From: an uncultured Thermogutta sp. | GTDB taxonomy: Bacteria > Planctomycetota > Planctomycetia > Pirellulales > Thermoguttaceae | Direction of reading: 5' to 3' | Assembly (NCBI GenBank): GCA_937128505.1 | Contig: CAKZMM010000035.1 | Span: 91,394-155,393, forward strand | DNA: 64,000 nucleotides | Part shown: positions 1 through 8,783 of the stretch, in pieces | How the letters are laid out: every line of letters begins with the position of its first letter | Numbering within the stretch: the first letter of the stretch is position 1 | The notes under the pieces: model-generated | What the model was told of the DNA's origin: nothing | What the model saw: only the letters and a program-made list of their open reading frames with translations | Database searches by the model: none | Program-made: the position numbers and the translations under genes

Positions 1-402
1 CGACTCCCCGCGGCCGAGTGGCTCTTCGCGCAGCGAGATCTCTTCCCAGCGGATCTCGGGCGCCAAGGGCGACAGAATACTTCCCAAAATTTGGCTTCGT
101 GGCCAAGGCTGAAGTAGTAGTGCCAGCAGCTTCCCACGGGTACGCGCGGTTTGGAGGGAGCTTTCTAGTTGAGTAATCTGGTGCTGAAGCTTAGCCGCGG
201 CTTCAAATACCGGCTCAGCCGCTTTTACCGCTACCCGGATCCGGACCAGTTGCCATCCCTGATACCAGGTCACCCCAATCGCAACGAGGCTGAGCGCCAC
301 GAGCACCCCCGCCCAACGCCAACGGTTACGCGCGACTGCTTGTCGGCGGCGGTACTCCTCCGGCAAAAAGTCGATGGAGATCCGTTCAGGGGTCTCGTTC
401 AT
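1..402 (-). CDS. pilN: PilN-like pilus/type II secretion assembly protein (partial)
   Basis: The reading frame is open from ATG at 402 down to base 1, so the window holds 134 codons and the 3' end is outside. The N-terminus is short and basic-acidic (ISIDFLPEEYRRRQ, about residues 8-21), followed by one membrane helix (about residues 30-46, WAGVLVALSLVAIGVTWY) and then a helical periplasmic stretch. This is the usual layout of PilN/GspL-type inner-membrane proteins, which bind cytoplasmic PilM through the N-terminal tail and build the alignment complex of type IV pili or type II secretion. It follows a PilM gene on the same strand and overlaps the bridging mini-ORF by 4 bases (ATGA). Family assignment rests on topology, motif and context; PilO would be expected further left. 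Confidence 0.72.
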   Translation of the reverse strand, partial: MNETPERISIDFLPEEYRRRQAVARNRWRWAGVLVALSLVAIGVTWYQGWQLVRIRVAVKAAEPVFEAAAKLQHQITQLESSLQTARTRGKLLALLLQPWPRSQILGSILSPLAPEIRWEEISLREEPLGRGES

Positions 403-569
403 CCGCCTTTATCCACTTGCGTTTCCCCAAGTAATTCGCAGCAGCGATCGAACGCTGATGATTCTTTTACCGGGGGGTGAGGCCTGAATTGCCGATCATT
501 TCCCTGCTTCGTCGCACTCCGCGTTTTCGTGTTTGCGGCGGCCGCCTCATTCGCCCTTTCAGTGACCAT
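399..569 (-). CDS. 56-residue ORF tiled between PilM and PilN
   Basis: This ORF was found by reading the PilM-PilN gap. It starts with ATG at 569, 11 bases inside the 3' end of the PilM frame, and its TGA stop overlaps the ATG of the PilN gene as ATGA. The product is small, hydrophilic and basic-acidic, rich in Ala, Arg, Lys and Glu, with an adjacent cysteine pair (RCCELLGE) near the C-terminus. It has no membrane segment or signal peptide. Filling the gap exactly, with overlaps at both ends, is typical of translationally coupled operon genes. It could still be a chance ORF in GC-rich DNA. I do not recognise the family and give no function. Confidence 0.48.
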   Translation of the reverse strand: MVTERANEAAAANTKTRSATKQGNDRQFRPHPPVKESSAFDRCCELLGETQVDKGG

Positions 570-1641
570 TTAAGGCCAAACCCACTGCAATATCCCAACG
601 GCTGGGAGGCCCGGGCAAATTAGGCCGCTCGTAAACCCGCATGGGATCGCCCAATTCGCTGGGCAAATCCAGACGTTGGCCCAACCAGTCCGCCAAGGGG
701 GCCGATGCCTCGCCACCGCTGAGGATCAACCGATCGACAGGTTGCCCGCGGAAGGTCACACTGAAATATCGCAAGCACATCGTTAACTCCGTCGCTAGCC
801 GATCCAAAGCCGGGCGAATGGCCTCGGCCAAACTGCGTGCCACCTCCGGATCGCGTTGATCGGCGCGGCGGTCCCCGTGATGTTGACGCAAGGCTGCTGC
901 CTCGTGGAGAGGCATGGCAAGATACTTGGCCACGGCCTCGTCGAAATGGCGGCCTCCTATCTCGATATACTTCATGAACGCAGCCTGAGTGCCTTGAGCA
1001 ATAACCGCCACGGTCGCGGTGTACCCGATGCTGACCAAAAGGACCCGGCGTGCCTGATCGCTTTCCCGCCGAAATTGTCGGGAATAACATCGCAGCAGGG
1101 CGATCGGCTCGACATCAATAGCCTGGCAAGCAAGCCGGGCAAGCTCCAGAACCTTCAACAGGCGGTCAATAACCGGCCGATGGCACGCCAAAAGAATCAC
1201 CTCGCGACGCAACTGCTCGGCCTGACGGATACTGGCGATTTCCAGGTAACGGATCTCCGCCTCGTCCCACGGAAAGGGGATGCGCGAAGCTGCTTCCGCA
1301 CAGACCAAATCATCCAATGCATTCGGATCATTAGCTACCCGGATGTTCTGCACCAAGAGTTCCGGCGAGCCGAGGGCCACCACAACCCGCCGGCCCCGGA
1401 ACCGGCCCATCCCCAGCGCACGCTGCAATGCCTCGGCAAGCTCATGCTCGGGGTCCTTGGATGAAGATTGCCGCATAGTGCGCTCCGGGCTCAGGTCCCA
1501 ATGAACACAGCTGGTAATGGAACGACACTCCGCGTCCAGTTGCACCAGCTTGATGGAACTGGAACCAATATCTACCCCAATGGGACTAAATTGCGCACCA
1601 AGTCTTAACTGAACCACTGTGGGCTGCCTTCTTTCGTTCAA
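559..1641 (-). CDS. pilM: PilM-type actin-like ATPase of pilus assembly
   Basis: PilM is a cytoplasmic actin/FtsA-like ATPase that binds the tail of PilN at the inner membrane and couples it to pilus or secretion machinery. The N-terminal phosphate-1 motif is visible (IGVDIGSSSIKLVQL, about residues 22-36). It is followed by the long SHS2-containing region and the C-terminal adenosine motif (LILSGGEASAPLADWL, about residues 306-321). The 360-residue length is normal. Translation starts at TTG 1641, or possibly at in-frame GTG 1617; an in-frame stop lies just upstream at 1657-1659. It sits between a pseudopilin gene and a PilN-like gene on the same strand, which supports the role. Confidence 0.86.
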   Translation of the reverse strand: MNERRQPTVVQLRLGAQFSPIGVDIGSSSIKLVQLDAECRSITSCVHWDLSPERTMRQSSSKDPEHELAEALQRALGMGRFRGRRVVVALGSPELLVQNIRVANDPNALDDLVCAEAASRIPFPWDEAEIRYLEIASIRQAEQLRREVILLACHRPVIDRLLKVLELARLACQAIDVEPIALLRCYSRQFRRESDQARRVLLVSIGYTATVAVIAQGTQAAFMKYIEIGGRHFDEAVAKYLAMPLHEAAALRQHHGDRRADQRDPEVARSLAEAIRPALDRLATELTMCLRYFSVTFRGQPVDRLILSGGEASAPLADWLGQRLDLPSELGDPMRVYERPNLPGPPSRWDIAVGLALNGH

Positions 1642-1901
1642 GCGTTGAAACGAAAGTCAGAGCGATTTGACGTACTCAATCCGCGATGCTCAATCCGCCG
1701 GTTTCACTTGGCTAAATCGTAAAGGATATGATTCGTGCCGAGGCAACCGAAACTTACCATGAGCCTCAAACGTGTGCCTCGTCCCTCCAGAAAGTGTAGA
1801 ATGCAACCGGGGAGAACACCGCGAGAATTGCAGATACCTGGCCGAAGACTACGAAGTTGCCCGCTTGAAAAGCTGCTGTGTCTTGTCCGGCCGAGCAATG
1901 C

Positions 1902-2648
1902 TTACCCCGGCGATGCGGCCCCGATAGAAGCTGCGGCAAGATTGGGATCAATTGCACTGATTGCGCCGATTGTAGCGACCCCAGTTGCCGGGTTGAGATG
2001 AACCGCAATAAATCTTCGAGCCGGGCCTCCCCCGGCGGAAAGCCAAATGATCGTCGGGACGAGCTCCGTGGTTTGGCCCAGCGGGGCGAATTCGACCCTT
2101 GCTACCCCCGTGAATAGAACGCCTCCCTGCTGAATGGCTACCAGACGCACGCTGTCGGGCAGTTGAGGAATTCTTCCCAAATCCACCACCAACTGCTTAC
2201 CACCAGACCGAACTTCGAAAAAAGTGGAGGCAGGTAGGAGATCTAATTTCGGATTTGCCCCTGAGTGCTCCAGCCAGTAACGATTATTCGAAACATCAAA
2301 CTGCACCCGATACTTACTGGCGTAAGTGACGGCGAGGCTTCGAGCATAAGCTAAATCCGCTGCTACGACTGAGGCAGCCGCCTGAAGCTGCTGCGGGATA
2401 TGCGGCGCGCTTTTAGGCAGGACCATCCCGGCCAAAACAACCATGATCGCTAGGACCAATAGAAGTTCGAGAAGGGTGATTCCTCTCGCACCCCGACTGT
2501 AAAAGTTACTCCACAGCGCGGGGAGGCGAACCGTTCCACCGCATCGCGCAGTAGTACGAATGCAGTTACTGCACAGCGCGGGAGGGTGAAAGCTGGGATT
2601 TCCCCGACTTTGGCGACCGCACCTTTTCTGGCAAAGGCCTCGAGGCAA
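1902..2648 (-). CDS. GspH/FimT-type pseudopilin (prepilin-type N-terminal methylation protein)
   Basis: The protein carries a class III prepilin cleavage site, ARG|ITLLELLLVLAIMVVLAG at about residues 54-72, with Glu at mature position 5 and a long hydrophobic helix. The following globular part (ASVVAADLAYARSLAVTYASK) matches the GspH/FimT fold of minor pseudopilins. These proteins are processed by a prepilin peptidase and assembled into a periplasmic pseudopilus. The start is uncertain. The frame opens at TTG 2648, which would give an unusually long leader of about 55 residues containing a 60-bp direct duplication and several cysteines. A start closer to the cleavage site is likely, but no good in-frame ATG or GTG is present. 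It is first in the cluster with PilM and PilN. Confidence 0.8.
   Translation of the reverse strand: MPRGLCQKRCGRQSRGNPSFHPPALCSNCIRTTARCGGTVRLPALWSNFYSRGARGITLLELLLVLAIMVVLAGMVLPKSAPHIPQQLQAAASVVAADLAYARSLAVTYASKYRVQFDVSNNRYWLEHSGANPKLDLLPASTFFEVRSGGKQLVVDLGRIPQLPDSVRLVAIQQGGVLFTGVARVEFAPLGQTTELVPTIIWLSAGGGPARRFIAVHLNPATGVATIGAISAIDPNLAAASIGAASPG
2504..2590. repeat. 27-bp imperfect direct repeat, 60 bp apart, in the pseudopilin leader
   Basis: Copies lie at 2504-2530 and 2564-2590 and share the core CACAGCGCGGG. They fall in the 5' leader of the pseudopilin frame, where they encode the similar peptides PALWSN and PALCSN exactly 20 residues apart. Confidence 0.75.
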
Positions 2649-2681
2649 ACAAATCGCCCTCAGAAACTGGGTGATGATGTG

Positions 2682-2975
2682 TCAGCGATTGTCCTTACGA
2701 CCCGGGTCAACTCCCTGCTTTTCTAAGCCGAGCCGGATCAAACGGTTTTGCTCGCGCAACAGTTCGTTCTGCTCTTTCAAGAGCTCACGAATCGCGCGGA
2801 GCTGGTCGATCATTTCGATCCGTTGGTCTACCGCACTGGCAAAGGGCAAAGGAGTTTTCGACTGAGCCGCCGAGGTTCCTCCATTAAAACCTAGCATCCA
2901 GCACGCAAAAATCACTCCGAGAGCTAGTCCAGGCAAAAGCATATGGGGTGTTGAGCGGTTTCTTTGTGCGTCCAT
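2682..2975 (-). CDS. small membrane-anchored coiled-coil protein
   Basis: The 97-residue product begins at ATG 2975, preceded by a strong AAGGAG site 6 bases upstream, so I prefer this start over the longer frame opening at 3146. It has one N-terminal hydrophobic helix (about residues 13-28, LLPGLALGVIFACWML), then a charged heptad-like segment (RAIRELLKEQNELLREQNRLIRLGLEKQG, about residues 60-88) that should form a short coiled coil. This is the layout of many uncharacterised planctomycete envelope proteins. It lies upstream of and parallel to the pilus cluster, with only 33 bases to the pseudopilin frame, so co-transcription is possible. Function unknown. Confidence 0.72.
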   Translation of the reverse strand: MDAQRNRSTPHMLLPGLALGVIFACWMLGFNGGTSAAQSKTPLPFASAVDQRIEMIDQLRAIRELLKEQNELLREQNRLIRLGLEKQGVDPGRKDNR

Positions 2976-3496
2976 GATCAACTCCTTACGGTGGGAAGTG
3001 AAACCAATTCCAAAACAGCCGTGTGTGCCCCGGCTCAATTCAGAATTTTTTGGAAAAAGCGTAATGTGGGGAAGAATTAACTCGCGAAGGGGAAAACGGT
3101 TGGTCGAGGTAATTGGTTCAGCTTTGCCTGATGACTTTTGGCGCAAGTCAAAAGCGGCACGTTAGTAAGGTAGCAATAGCATGTGGGAACTCGCAAAACA
3201 TCTTAAAAACGATTGCCAATAAGATCTTTAGGCTTACGGCGCTGTGCCTTGTATGAAGGCATTTATTGGGTTACGCTAAAAAACTGAGTGATAAAATCGG
3301 CAATCCAATAAATTGCGCGGTTCAACTCATAGTGTACTTTAGCAAATCTTGGGATGTGTTTTGCAAAATCGCCGCAGTCTACCAGCTAATCAAAGCGCGA
3401 ACTAACCGGATTCTTTCGCCTCGGCAAATTGCCATTCCTTGGCTTTCCGATTTGGAATTGGACGATTAAAAGCCCACATTCACAACGCAGTTCGTG

Positions 3497-3545
3497 CTTT
3501 TAATCTCTTTTAATCTCTTTTAATGTCTTTTAATCTCTTTTAATG
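3497..3545. repeat. 10-bp tandem repeat, about 4.5 units
   Basis: The unit TAATCTCTTT repeats from 3501 to 3540 with one unit reading TAATGTCTTT, plus partial units on both sides. Confidence 0.92.
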
Positions 3546-3968
3546 TAAAGTGATTTTTCCGCGGCTCAGAGTGAAATGGACATTGGGAGTGCCCGTTAGG
3601 GCCGCGATCCAAGGTTACAAAGAACATCAAAACTTAGGGAAAGACCACGGAAAATCACAAAAATTTATACAAGAAGTCAACAATAGTTGGTAGACGTGCG
3701 GATTGCCAGCAGATCGCTATTCGCCGCTTATAAACCAGCGAATTACCGTTTTGAAGGCAAATTTACGACAATTTAGGAAAAATTCTCCGAACGCTATCAC
3801 GAATACAAACCGGGATACGGAGTGACGATCGATTGTTTGTTACGGAAAAGTGTCAAACACGCTCTGGAAACTCAGGATTCATGAACTATGGCAAAACCGC
3901 ATCGAAAAATAAAAAAGGCGAATCACGGAAAGCGTCCCGCCAATAGCAAGGCCCGACGGTTGAAGCGA

Positions 3969-4004
3969 TGGAAGGTCCGGACTTAATGGAAGGTCCGGAC
4001 TTAG
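3969..4004. repeat. 18-bp tandem duplication
   Basis: The unit TGGAAGGTCCGGACTTAA/G occurs at 3969-3986 and 3987-4004, with only the last base different. Each unit contains the palindrome TCCGGA. Confidence 0.93.
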
Positions 4005-4434
4005 TTGGAACGACTTCCCATCTTGGCTTCACAGGGCGATGTAGGCCGAGATTTGTAGGTAATCCCATGGGATTTTGTCTCTAAATTCTACTGAGTTGTT
4101 TGTTATTTACCGCGGGCAGAAGATTCCTTTCTAACTCGGTAACAATTCCTAGTGGGCGGCGCTTAGCACCGAAGTCGCGGCCATGGTGCTTCACACTGCG
4201 TCAATCACGAGACGGTGTGTGGTTTAGGTCCGGGGAATTATCCGGCTTGAGTTGGGCCTGGCCCGATTCAGAACAATGGGGCCAGAGGAGGAAGGCCTCG
4301 TAGGAAGGTCCAACCGTTGATATTTAGTGATGTTTAGGCGTTTAATCGCTGTTCGCTCATTTCGTTCTTAAGATCCACTTTCAGTGTGCCAATTAAGTTT
4401 GGCAAAAGTTTGAAAATAATTTGGGGACGATGGT

Positions 4435-4959
4435 GTGCGCAAGAAAGCTCTGATTTTGGATCCTTCGGAAATCGATTTCACGCGGATCGTGGCCGATCAG
4501 GAAGAGATCCGCCGGTACAACCCTCAACGCTACGAAATGGAACAGCTTACGGCCGTGGTCTTTGAAGATCCCGAGCAGGCGATTTGTGTCGGCTACAAGG
4601 ACCTCGGGCCTGATGAATTTTGGATCCGCGGCCACATGCCGGGTATGCCGATTATGCCCGGCGTCATCATGTGCGAAGCCGCTGCTCAATTGGCTAGCTA
4701 CTACACGAAGAAATATAAGCTGATGGATGCCGAGCTCATCGGCTTCGGTGGGTTGGAAGATGTCCGGTTCAGAGGGGTAGTGCGACCGGGCGACCGTTTC
4801 ATCATTGTGGCGAAATTGCTCCGTGTCCGCAGCTCGTTAATGAGTTGTCAATTTCAATGTTTCGTGGGGGGACATCTGGTCTGCGAAGGGATCATTAAGG
4901 GTACCCCTTTGCCCATCGAGCTTTTAAAAAGCTCGCAGGCAAGCGGAACACAAGAATGA
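4435..4959 (+). CDS. FabZ-like 3-hydroxyacyl-ACP dehydratase (hot-dog fold)
   Basis: The product is 174 residues and has the FabZ/FabA signature GHMPGMPIMPGVIMCEAAAQ at residues 66-85, with catalytic His67 and Glu81. FabZ removes water from 3-hydroxyacyl-ACP in fatty-acid elongation. The N-terminal extension of about 60 residues and the missing fatty-acid gene neighbours leave open a more specialised role, as in planctomycete paralogues of FabZ. Translation starts at GTG 4435. An overlapping ATG at 4430 is out of frame. No other lipid genes lie nearby. Confidence 0.86.
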   Translation: MRKKALILDPSEIDFTRIVADQEEIRRYNPQRYEMEQLTAVVFEDPEQAICVGYKDLGPDEFWIRGHMPGMPIMPGVIMCEAAAQLASYYTKKYKLMDAELIGFGGLEDVRFRGVVRPGDRFIIVAKLLRVRSSLMSCQFQCFVGGHLVCEGIIKGTPLPIELLKSSQASGTQE

Positions 4960-5081
4960 TGCAGGGACTATTTCGAAGATTCTCGGGGCTGAAATCTTGG
5001 GAAATCCGATCCCGAGTCTCATGTCGCGTTTTTTTGGGGCCTGGGGCAGTATGGCAGTTACCGCGTCAAGCAGCGAAATAG
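4956..5081 (+). CDS. possible 41-residue ORF coupled to the FabZ-like gene
   Basis: An ATG at 4956 overlaps the TGA stop of the FabZ-like gene (ATGA) and opens a 41-codon frame that ends at 5081, four bases before a perfect inverted repeat. The predicted peptide is basic and has no recognised motif. An ATGA overlap occurs by chance in about a quarter of TGA-ended genes, so the evidence is weak. Confidence 0.2.
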   Translation: MMQGLFRRFSGLKSWEIRSRVSCRVFLGPGAVWQLPRQAAK

Positions 5082-5084
5082 ATG

Positions 5085-5108
5085 ACCGGTTTATCGTTAA
5101 AAACCGGT
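5085..5108. other. perfect 8-bp inverted repeat
   Basis: ACCGGTTT (5085-5092) pairs with AAACCGGT (5101-5108) across an 8-base loop. No U-tract follows, so it is not a standard intrinsic terminator. It may mark a transcript end or a protein-binding site. Confidence 0.5.
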
Positions 5109-5439
5109 TTGCCATGAGATATAATATAACCCTTCAAAAGTAATCAGGATCGGATGTTTAACTGAATCAATGATCCCTTGAAGAAGCAGCGGGAGGCCAA
5201 CTCGCGTTACTCTCGCAACACGACGATTTGCTCCGCAATCGGGTAGGCTTCCGTTTGACTTCCTCCATGATCTCGGCGGAAAAGTCTCGTTGCTGGGAGT
5301 CGCTTCTCGAAAAAGCTGGGGCAGCGGCTTGTTCCTTCAAAGTGATGAACGATCTTTTTTGATTCTCAACCGGGCAAGATTTCCGCAGACATTCCGACAG
5401 AAAGAATCATCTTCCTTCGTTTTTTAAGTTGAGTGAGCC
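5109..5439. other. gap before the rhomboid gene
   Basis: About 330 bases with no supported gene. It presumably contains the rhomboid promoter, but I cannot pick -35/-10 elements with confidence. Confidence 0.5.
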
Positions 5440-6255
5440 ATGCTCCTGCCGTATCACGACGATAATCCTACGCGAAGTGTGCCCGTACTAACTATCGCAC
5501 TGATTGTCATTAACGTGCTCGTATTTCTGGGCATTTCAGGGTTGGATGAATACGAGCGAGATACCCGTTACTTCGAATACGGCTTTGTGCCGGTGCGGCT
5601 TGTTCAAGTGTTTACCGGTGAAACGGTGGAGGTTTCAGCGGAATATCTTCCCGCGAGTTATCGCAATCCAAAAAGCTTTTGGGAAAGGCTATTTGGTGTG
5701 CGGGAAGTAACCTTAGAGCCCCAGCCCCTCTCGGCGGTGCTTCTGTCGATGATCACATGCATGTTTTTGCATGGCGGGTGGCTTCATTTGCTCGGCAATA
5801 TGTGGTTCTTTTGGATCTTCGGAAATAACGTGGAAGATCGTCTGGGGAGTTTCAATTTCCTCCTCTTCTATTTCATCGGCGGTATCCTGGCGACTTTGTG
5901 CCACTGGTTTAACGATCCGATGAGCCCCATTCCAGTAGTGGGAGCAAGCGGGGCAATAGCGGCCATTATGGGAGCGTATGCCGTGACCTGGCCGACCGCG
6001 CGGGTTCGCAGTCTGCTTTTCCTTGGTTTTCTGATAACTACCGTCGAATGGCCCGCGTGGGTATTCCTCGCGTTATGGTTCCTGGGGCAATTTGCCGGTG
6101 TATTCACCGCGGGCGACGGCCCCGGCGCTGTGGCTTGGTGGGCCCATATCGGCGGATTTGTAGGGGGCTTGATCCTAATGCCGATGTTGAGGGAACAGCA
6201 AACCGACGATTACCTGAAGGAAGAAGAGAATTACCTGAAGGAAGAAGAGAATTAG
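5440..6255 (+). CDS. rhomboid-family intramembrane serine protease
   Basis: Rhomboids cut transmembrane helices inside the bilayer with a Ser-His dyad. The 271-residue protein has several membrane helices. The HxxxxHLLGNMWFFWIFG segment (about residues 111-128) supplies the loop-1 region and Asn120, the serine motif GASGAIAAIMGAY places catalytic Ser170, and WWAHIGGFVGG gives His236. A long soluble loop of about 60 residues between the first two helices (about 35-95) is usual for planctomycete members. The last 16 residues contain a duplicated YLKEEEN heptad from a 21-bp tandem duplication (6211-6252), making an acidic-lysine tail. It starts at ATG 5440. The substrate is unknown. Confidence 0.93.
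   Translation: MLLPYHDDNPTRSVPVLTIALIVINVLVFLGISGLDEYERDTRYFEYGFVPVRLVQVFTGETVEVSAEYLPASYRNPKSFWERLFGVREVTLEPQPLSAVLLSMITCMFLHGGWLHLLGNMWFFWIFGNNVEDRLGSFNFLLFYFIGGILATLCHWFNDPMSPIPVVGASGAIAAIMGAYAVTWPTARVRSLLFLGFLITTVEWPAWVFLALWFLGQFAGVFTAGDGPGAVAWWAHIGGFVGGLILMPMLREQQTDDYLKEEENYLKEEEN
6211..6252 (+). repeat. 21-bp perfect tandem duplication inside the rhomboid C-terminus
   Basis: Units at 6211-6231 and 6232-6252 are identical and in frame, and encode YLKEEEN twice immediately before the stop codon. Confidence 0.97.
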
Positions 6256-6303
6256 CGCGAGGCGGTTCAAACAAGTCACCAAGGGCCGCCTGCAACCTCG
6301 CGC
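6255..6303. terminator. inverted repeat between convergent genes
   Basis: GCGCGAGG (6255-6262) pairs with CCTCGCGC (6296-6303), and GGCGG (6261-6265) can pair with CCGCC (6286-6290). It starts at the last base of the rhomboid stop codon and lies between the convergent rhomboid and beta-propeller genes. There is no U-tract, so its role as a terminator is an inference from position. Confidence 0.4.
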
Positions 6304-6380
6304 CGGATACTCTCCTAGCGTTCGAGGTGTGTTAAGGGAGGAAGCGATCGTTTCCTTACCGCCGAGCCCCGAGATTGAGA

Positions 6381-7811
6381 TCAAGGCGTTTTTGTTCCAG
6401 CGCTGCCACCTTTTAGATCCAAGGCGTAAAGCCGCGAAAAGGTTCGCAGATACATCACGCCGTCAACCACGGCCGGTGTGGCATGGCTTCCTTCCTCGAA
6501 CTTCCGTTGTCCAATTAGATGAAATTTTGGAAGAGCAGCAACGGCTACGAATTCGCCTCGCCGCGAAATATTGCACACTTGGTCCGCAATTCGAATCGGA
6601 GATGCGAAGAATTCACCCCCCGCCCTTTCCCGCCACAGAACTTTCCCCGTGGGAGCGTCCAAGCAACTGACAATTCCGCGATCCGACCACAAGAAGATGA
6701 GCCGGTCCCGACAAACGGCTGTTGGTACATAGGGGATTGCGTCCGCAACTTGATAGGCGATCTCCGGCGATTCTGAAGTTCCCAGCGGGTTCAATCGAAA
6801 CGCGAACATCTGTCGTCCGACACCTCCCTCACCGCAGGAGGCGAAGATTGTCCCCGCACAGATCACCGGCGAAGCGACGACCCGATAGCGCAGCACAGGC
6901 ATTTCCCAAAGTTGTTGGCCTGTCTCCATATCCAGACAGTAAAGCCCATGTGCCCAACTTGCAAGTACGAGTCGAGCAGGGCTGCTGCCTATTTCCAGCA
7001 CGCACGGTGTAGCATAAGCTGCTTTTTCTGAGCGTCGGGGGGAGGTCCATCGCGTCTGCCCCGAGGCAACATCCACCGCGATAACCCAGCTTTCCCCATC
7101 TTGCTCATTAGGCAGTATGACCATGTCCCCATAAACGATGGGAGAAGCACCGAATCCATGTTGCGAAACGAAGGGACCGAGGTCGCGTCGCCAAAGTTCC
7201 TGTCCGTCTTCTTGAGTCAGTGCGACCAAGGTCAATTGCTCTGGACTGGCCCAAGCCCAGAAAAGTCGGCCCGCATCCAACGCCGGGGTAGACGAGGCGA
7301 AGCAGTTAAAGGGATGCTGTCGGTGAAAAACCGAGCGGTATTGTCGTTCCCATAGGAGCGTGCCATCTGAGCGTCGATAACAACGAAGAATTTGCGTTGC
7401 ATCCTCCTGCACGGCTGCCGTTACAAATATGCGATCTCCCCAAATCACTGGAGAGGAGTGACCCACGCCGGGCAACTCTCTTTCCCAAAGGCACGCCACC
7501 GAGGACCAATCTCTCGGTGGGTTGAGCCCGTCGACCTCGCCGCGGCCGTTCGGACCGCGAAATCGGGGCCAAATCGCCGCCGAATGCACGGTTGAACCCG
7601 TGACGGCCGATGATCCGCCCGAATCGTCGGCCCAGGCAAGCGATTGAATCGCCCCCCAAAACTCGGGACCGATTGCAACTACACCGAAGGCAAGTATCAA
7701 ACTCAATAACCCTAAACGTCGCACCTTGGTTGGCGACACGTCACAGCCCGCTTTGAATTGCAGAAGTCGGAACTGATTTGATGGGGTATCGAGCTGAAGA
7801 CGATTTCTCAT
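6381..7811 (-). CDS. secreted PQQ-type beta-propeller (BamB-like repeat) protein
   Basis: The protein has 476 residues from ATG 7811, which has GGAGAG 7 bases upstream; a longer frame to 7850 lacks this. A membrane or signal segment (LGLLSLILAFGVVAIGP) precedes the mature part. Repeated beta-propeller blades end in the PQQ-type motif: DGTLLWER, DGQELWRRDLG, SGQTRWTSP, TGQQLWEMP, TGKVLWRERAGG. Such proteins are abundant in planctomycetes and act outside the cytoplasm, either as scaffolds or as quinoprotein-like proteins. Cofactor-binding residues cannot be confirmed, so enzymatic activity should not be assumed. It converges with the rhomboid gene. Confidence 0.85.
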   Translation of the reverse strand: MRNRLQLDTPSNQFRLLQFKAGCDVSPTKVRRLGLLSLILAFGVVAIGPEFWGAIQSLAWADDSGGSSAVTGSTVHSAAIWPRFRGPNGRGEVDGLNPPRDWSSVACLWERELPGVGHSSPVIWGDRIFVTAAVQEDATQILRCYRRSDGTLLWERQYRSVFHRQHPFNCFASSTPALDAGRLFWAWASPEQLTLVALTQEDGQELWRRDLGPFVSQHGFGASPIVYGDMVILPNEQDGESWVIAVDVASGQTRWTSPRRSEKAAYATPCVLEIGSSPARLVLASWAHGLYCLDMETGQQLWEMPVLRYRVVASPVICAGTIFASCGEGGVGRQMFAFRLNPLGTSESPEIAYQVADAIPYVPTAVCRDRLIFLWSDRGIVSCLDAPTGKVLWRERAGGEFFASPIRIADQVCNISRRGEFVAVAALPKFHLIGQRKFEEGSHATPAVVDGVMYLRTFSRLYALDLKGGSAGTKTP

Positions 7812-8169
7812 CAGTTCACTCTCCAAAGAGATCAAACGCAAAGCTGCCAAGATCGTCCTTCCGCGTCAACGGCCTTCCGGGCCAATGTTGGAATATTCTT
7901 CGGTCTACCCGCGGGGCTTAAAGCCCAACATTGAGCGCTCTCGGTATGCCCCGGGGTGCGCTCGGGGTTAGCTCCAAGAGATGGTTACCTCGATAAAAGG
8001 CAATAAAAATAAACACGTAAAAATTGGCGGGATCAATGTGAGGGATTGTTACATAACATCAAGCCAACTTAAAGAGACAGGATGTATTTTTAGTCAATGT
8101 TAAGTTTTAAGCTGCCCGCGGTGCCCGTAAGGGGGATTGCATTTAATCTGAGCAAGACCCGCGTTAAGT

Positions 8170-8199
8170 CAGAGTCTAAAGAAGCCAGAGTCTAAAGAA
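8170..8199. repeat. 14-bp direct repeat, 16-bp period
   Basis: CAGAGTCTAAAGAA occurs at 8170-8183 and 8186-8199. Confidence 0.9.
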
Positions 8200-8698
8200 T
8201 CAAGATGGAGAAGGCTACTAAGAAATGGAAGACGGATGAGCTTCTAAATTCGTCGCGTGGGCCTCTAAGCTTTCGAGTGTGCTTTGCAAGAGGAAAGTTA
8301 CTCACGGCGACTTTTAGCCAAACACGCGGGCTGAGGAACGATGATTTGGAAATCCATGACGGTGATTGATGAAGAGAGGCCACTCTCATGGAGAGTTAGC
8401 GAGAGTTTGTTCGCTTTCATCTACCTGCTCTCTCAGCAAATGGGCACCCCGCCACTTGCAGCCCAAGGTAAAGAACGCCGGTCCGTAGGCAGCTCGGGTT
8501 AGCGCTACCTCCGTCCTTTCGGAGGCGCAAAACACCGCCGTCTACCAACCACAATTCCATCTACAATCCCTACTGCCGGCAGAATTTTGCTAAACAACCT
8601 GAGAGTCTCGGGGAGCAATTTTTTGCATTTTCTGGAAAGGGTTGGCCCCGTTTTTGGTCGCAAAAAAATCGCTCACATTGCGGGGCGGAGCACGATGG

Positions 8699-8783
8699 CA
8701 GTCCCCGATGTCGGCGGTAGCGGTATCCCTCTAGTGATGTGGAGTTCGGCGAGCCAGGCAGTCCCCGATGTCGGGGGTAGCGG
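8699..8783. repeat. 25-bp direct repeat, 60-bp period
   Basis: Copies at 8699-8723 and 8759-8783 differ at a single position. They share GTCCCCGATGTCGG and GGTAGCGG. The intervening 35 bases are not similar to each other or to the repeat. Confidence 0.9.

Larger units (their letters stand above)
2976..4434. other. gene-free, AT-richer region with tandem repeats
   Basis: No convincing gene is visible over 1.46 kb. The composition shifts to AT-rich between about 3100 and 3900. Two tandem repeats (3497-3545 and 3969-4004) are listed separately. Open frames here are short, without family resemblance or ribosome-binding sites. Confidence 0.6.

Noticed and set aside
2504..2590. CRISPR-like repeat-spacer-repeat unit
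   Set aside because: Only two diverged copies, inside a coding frame, and no cas genes in the window.
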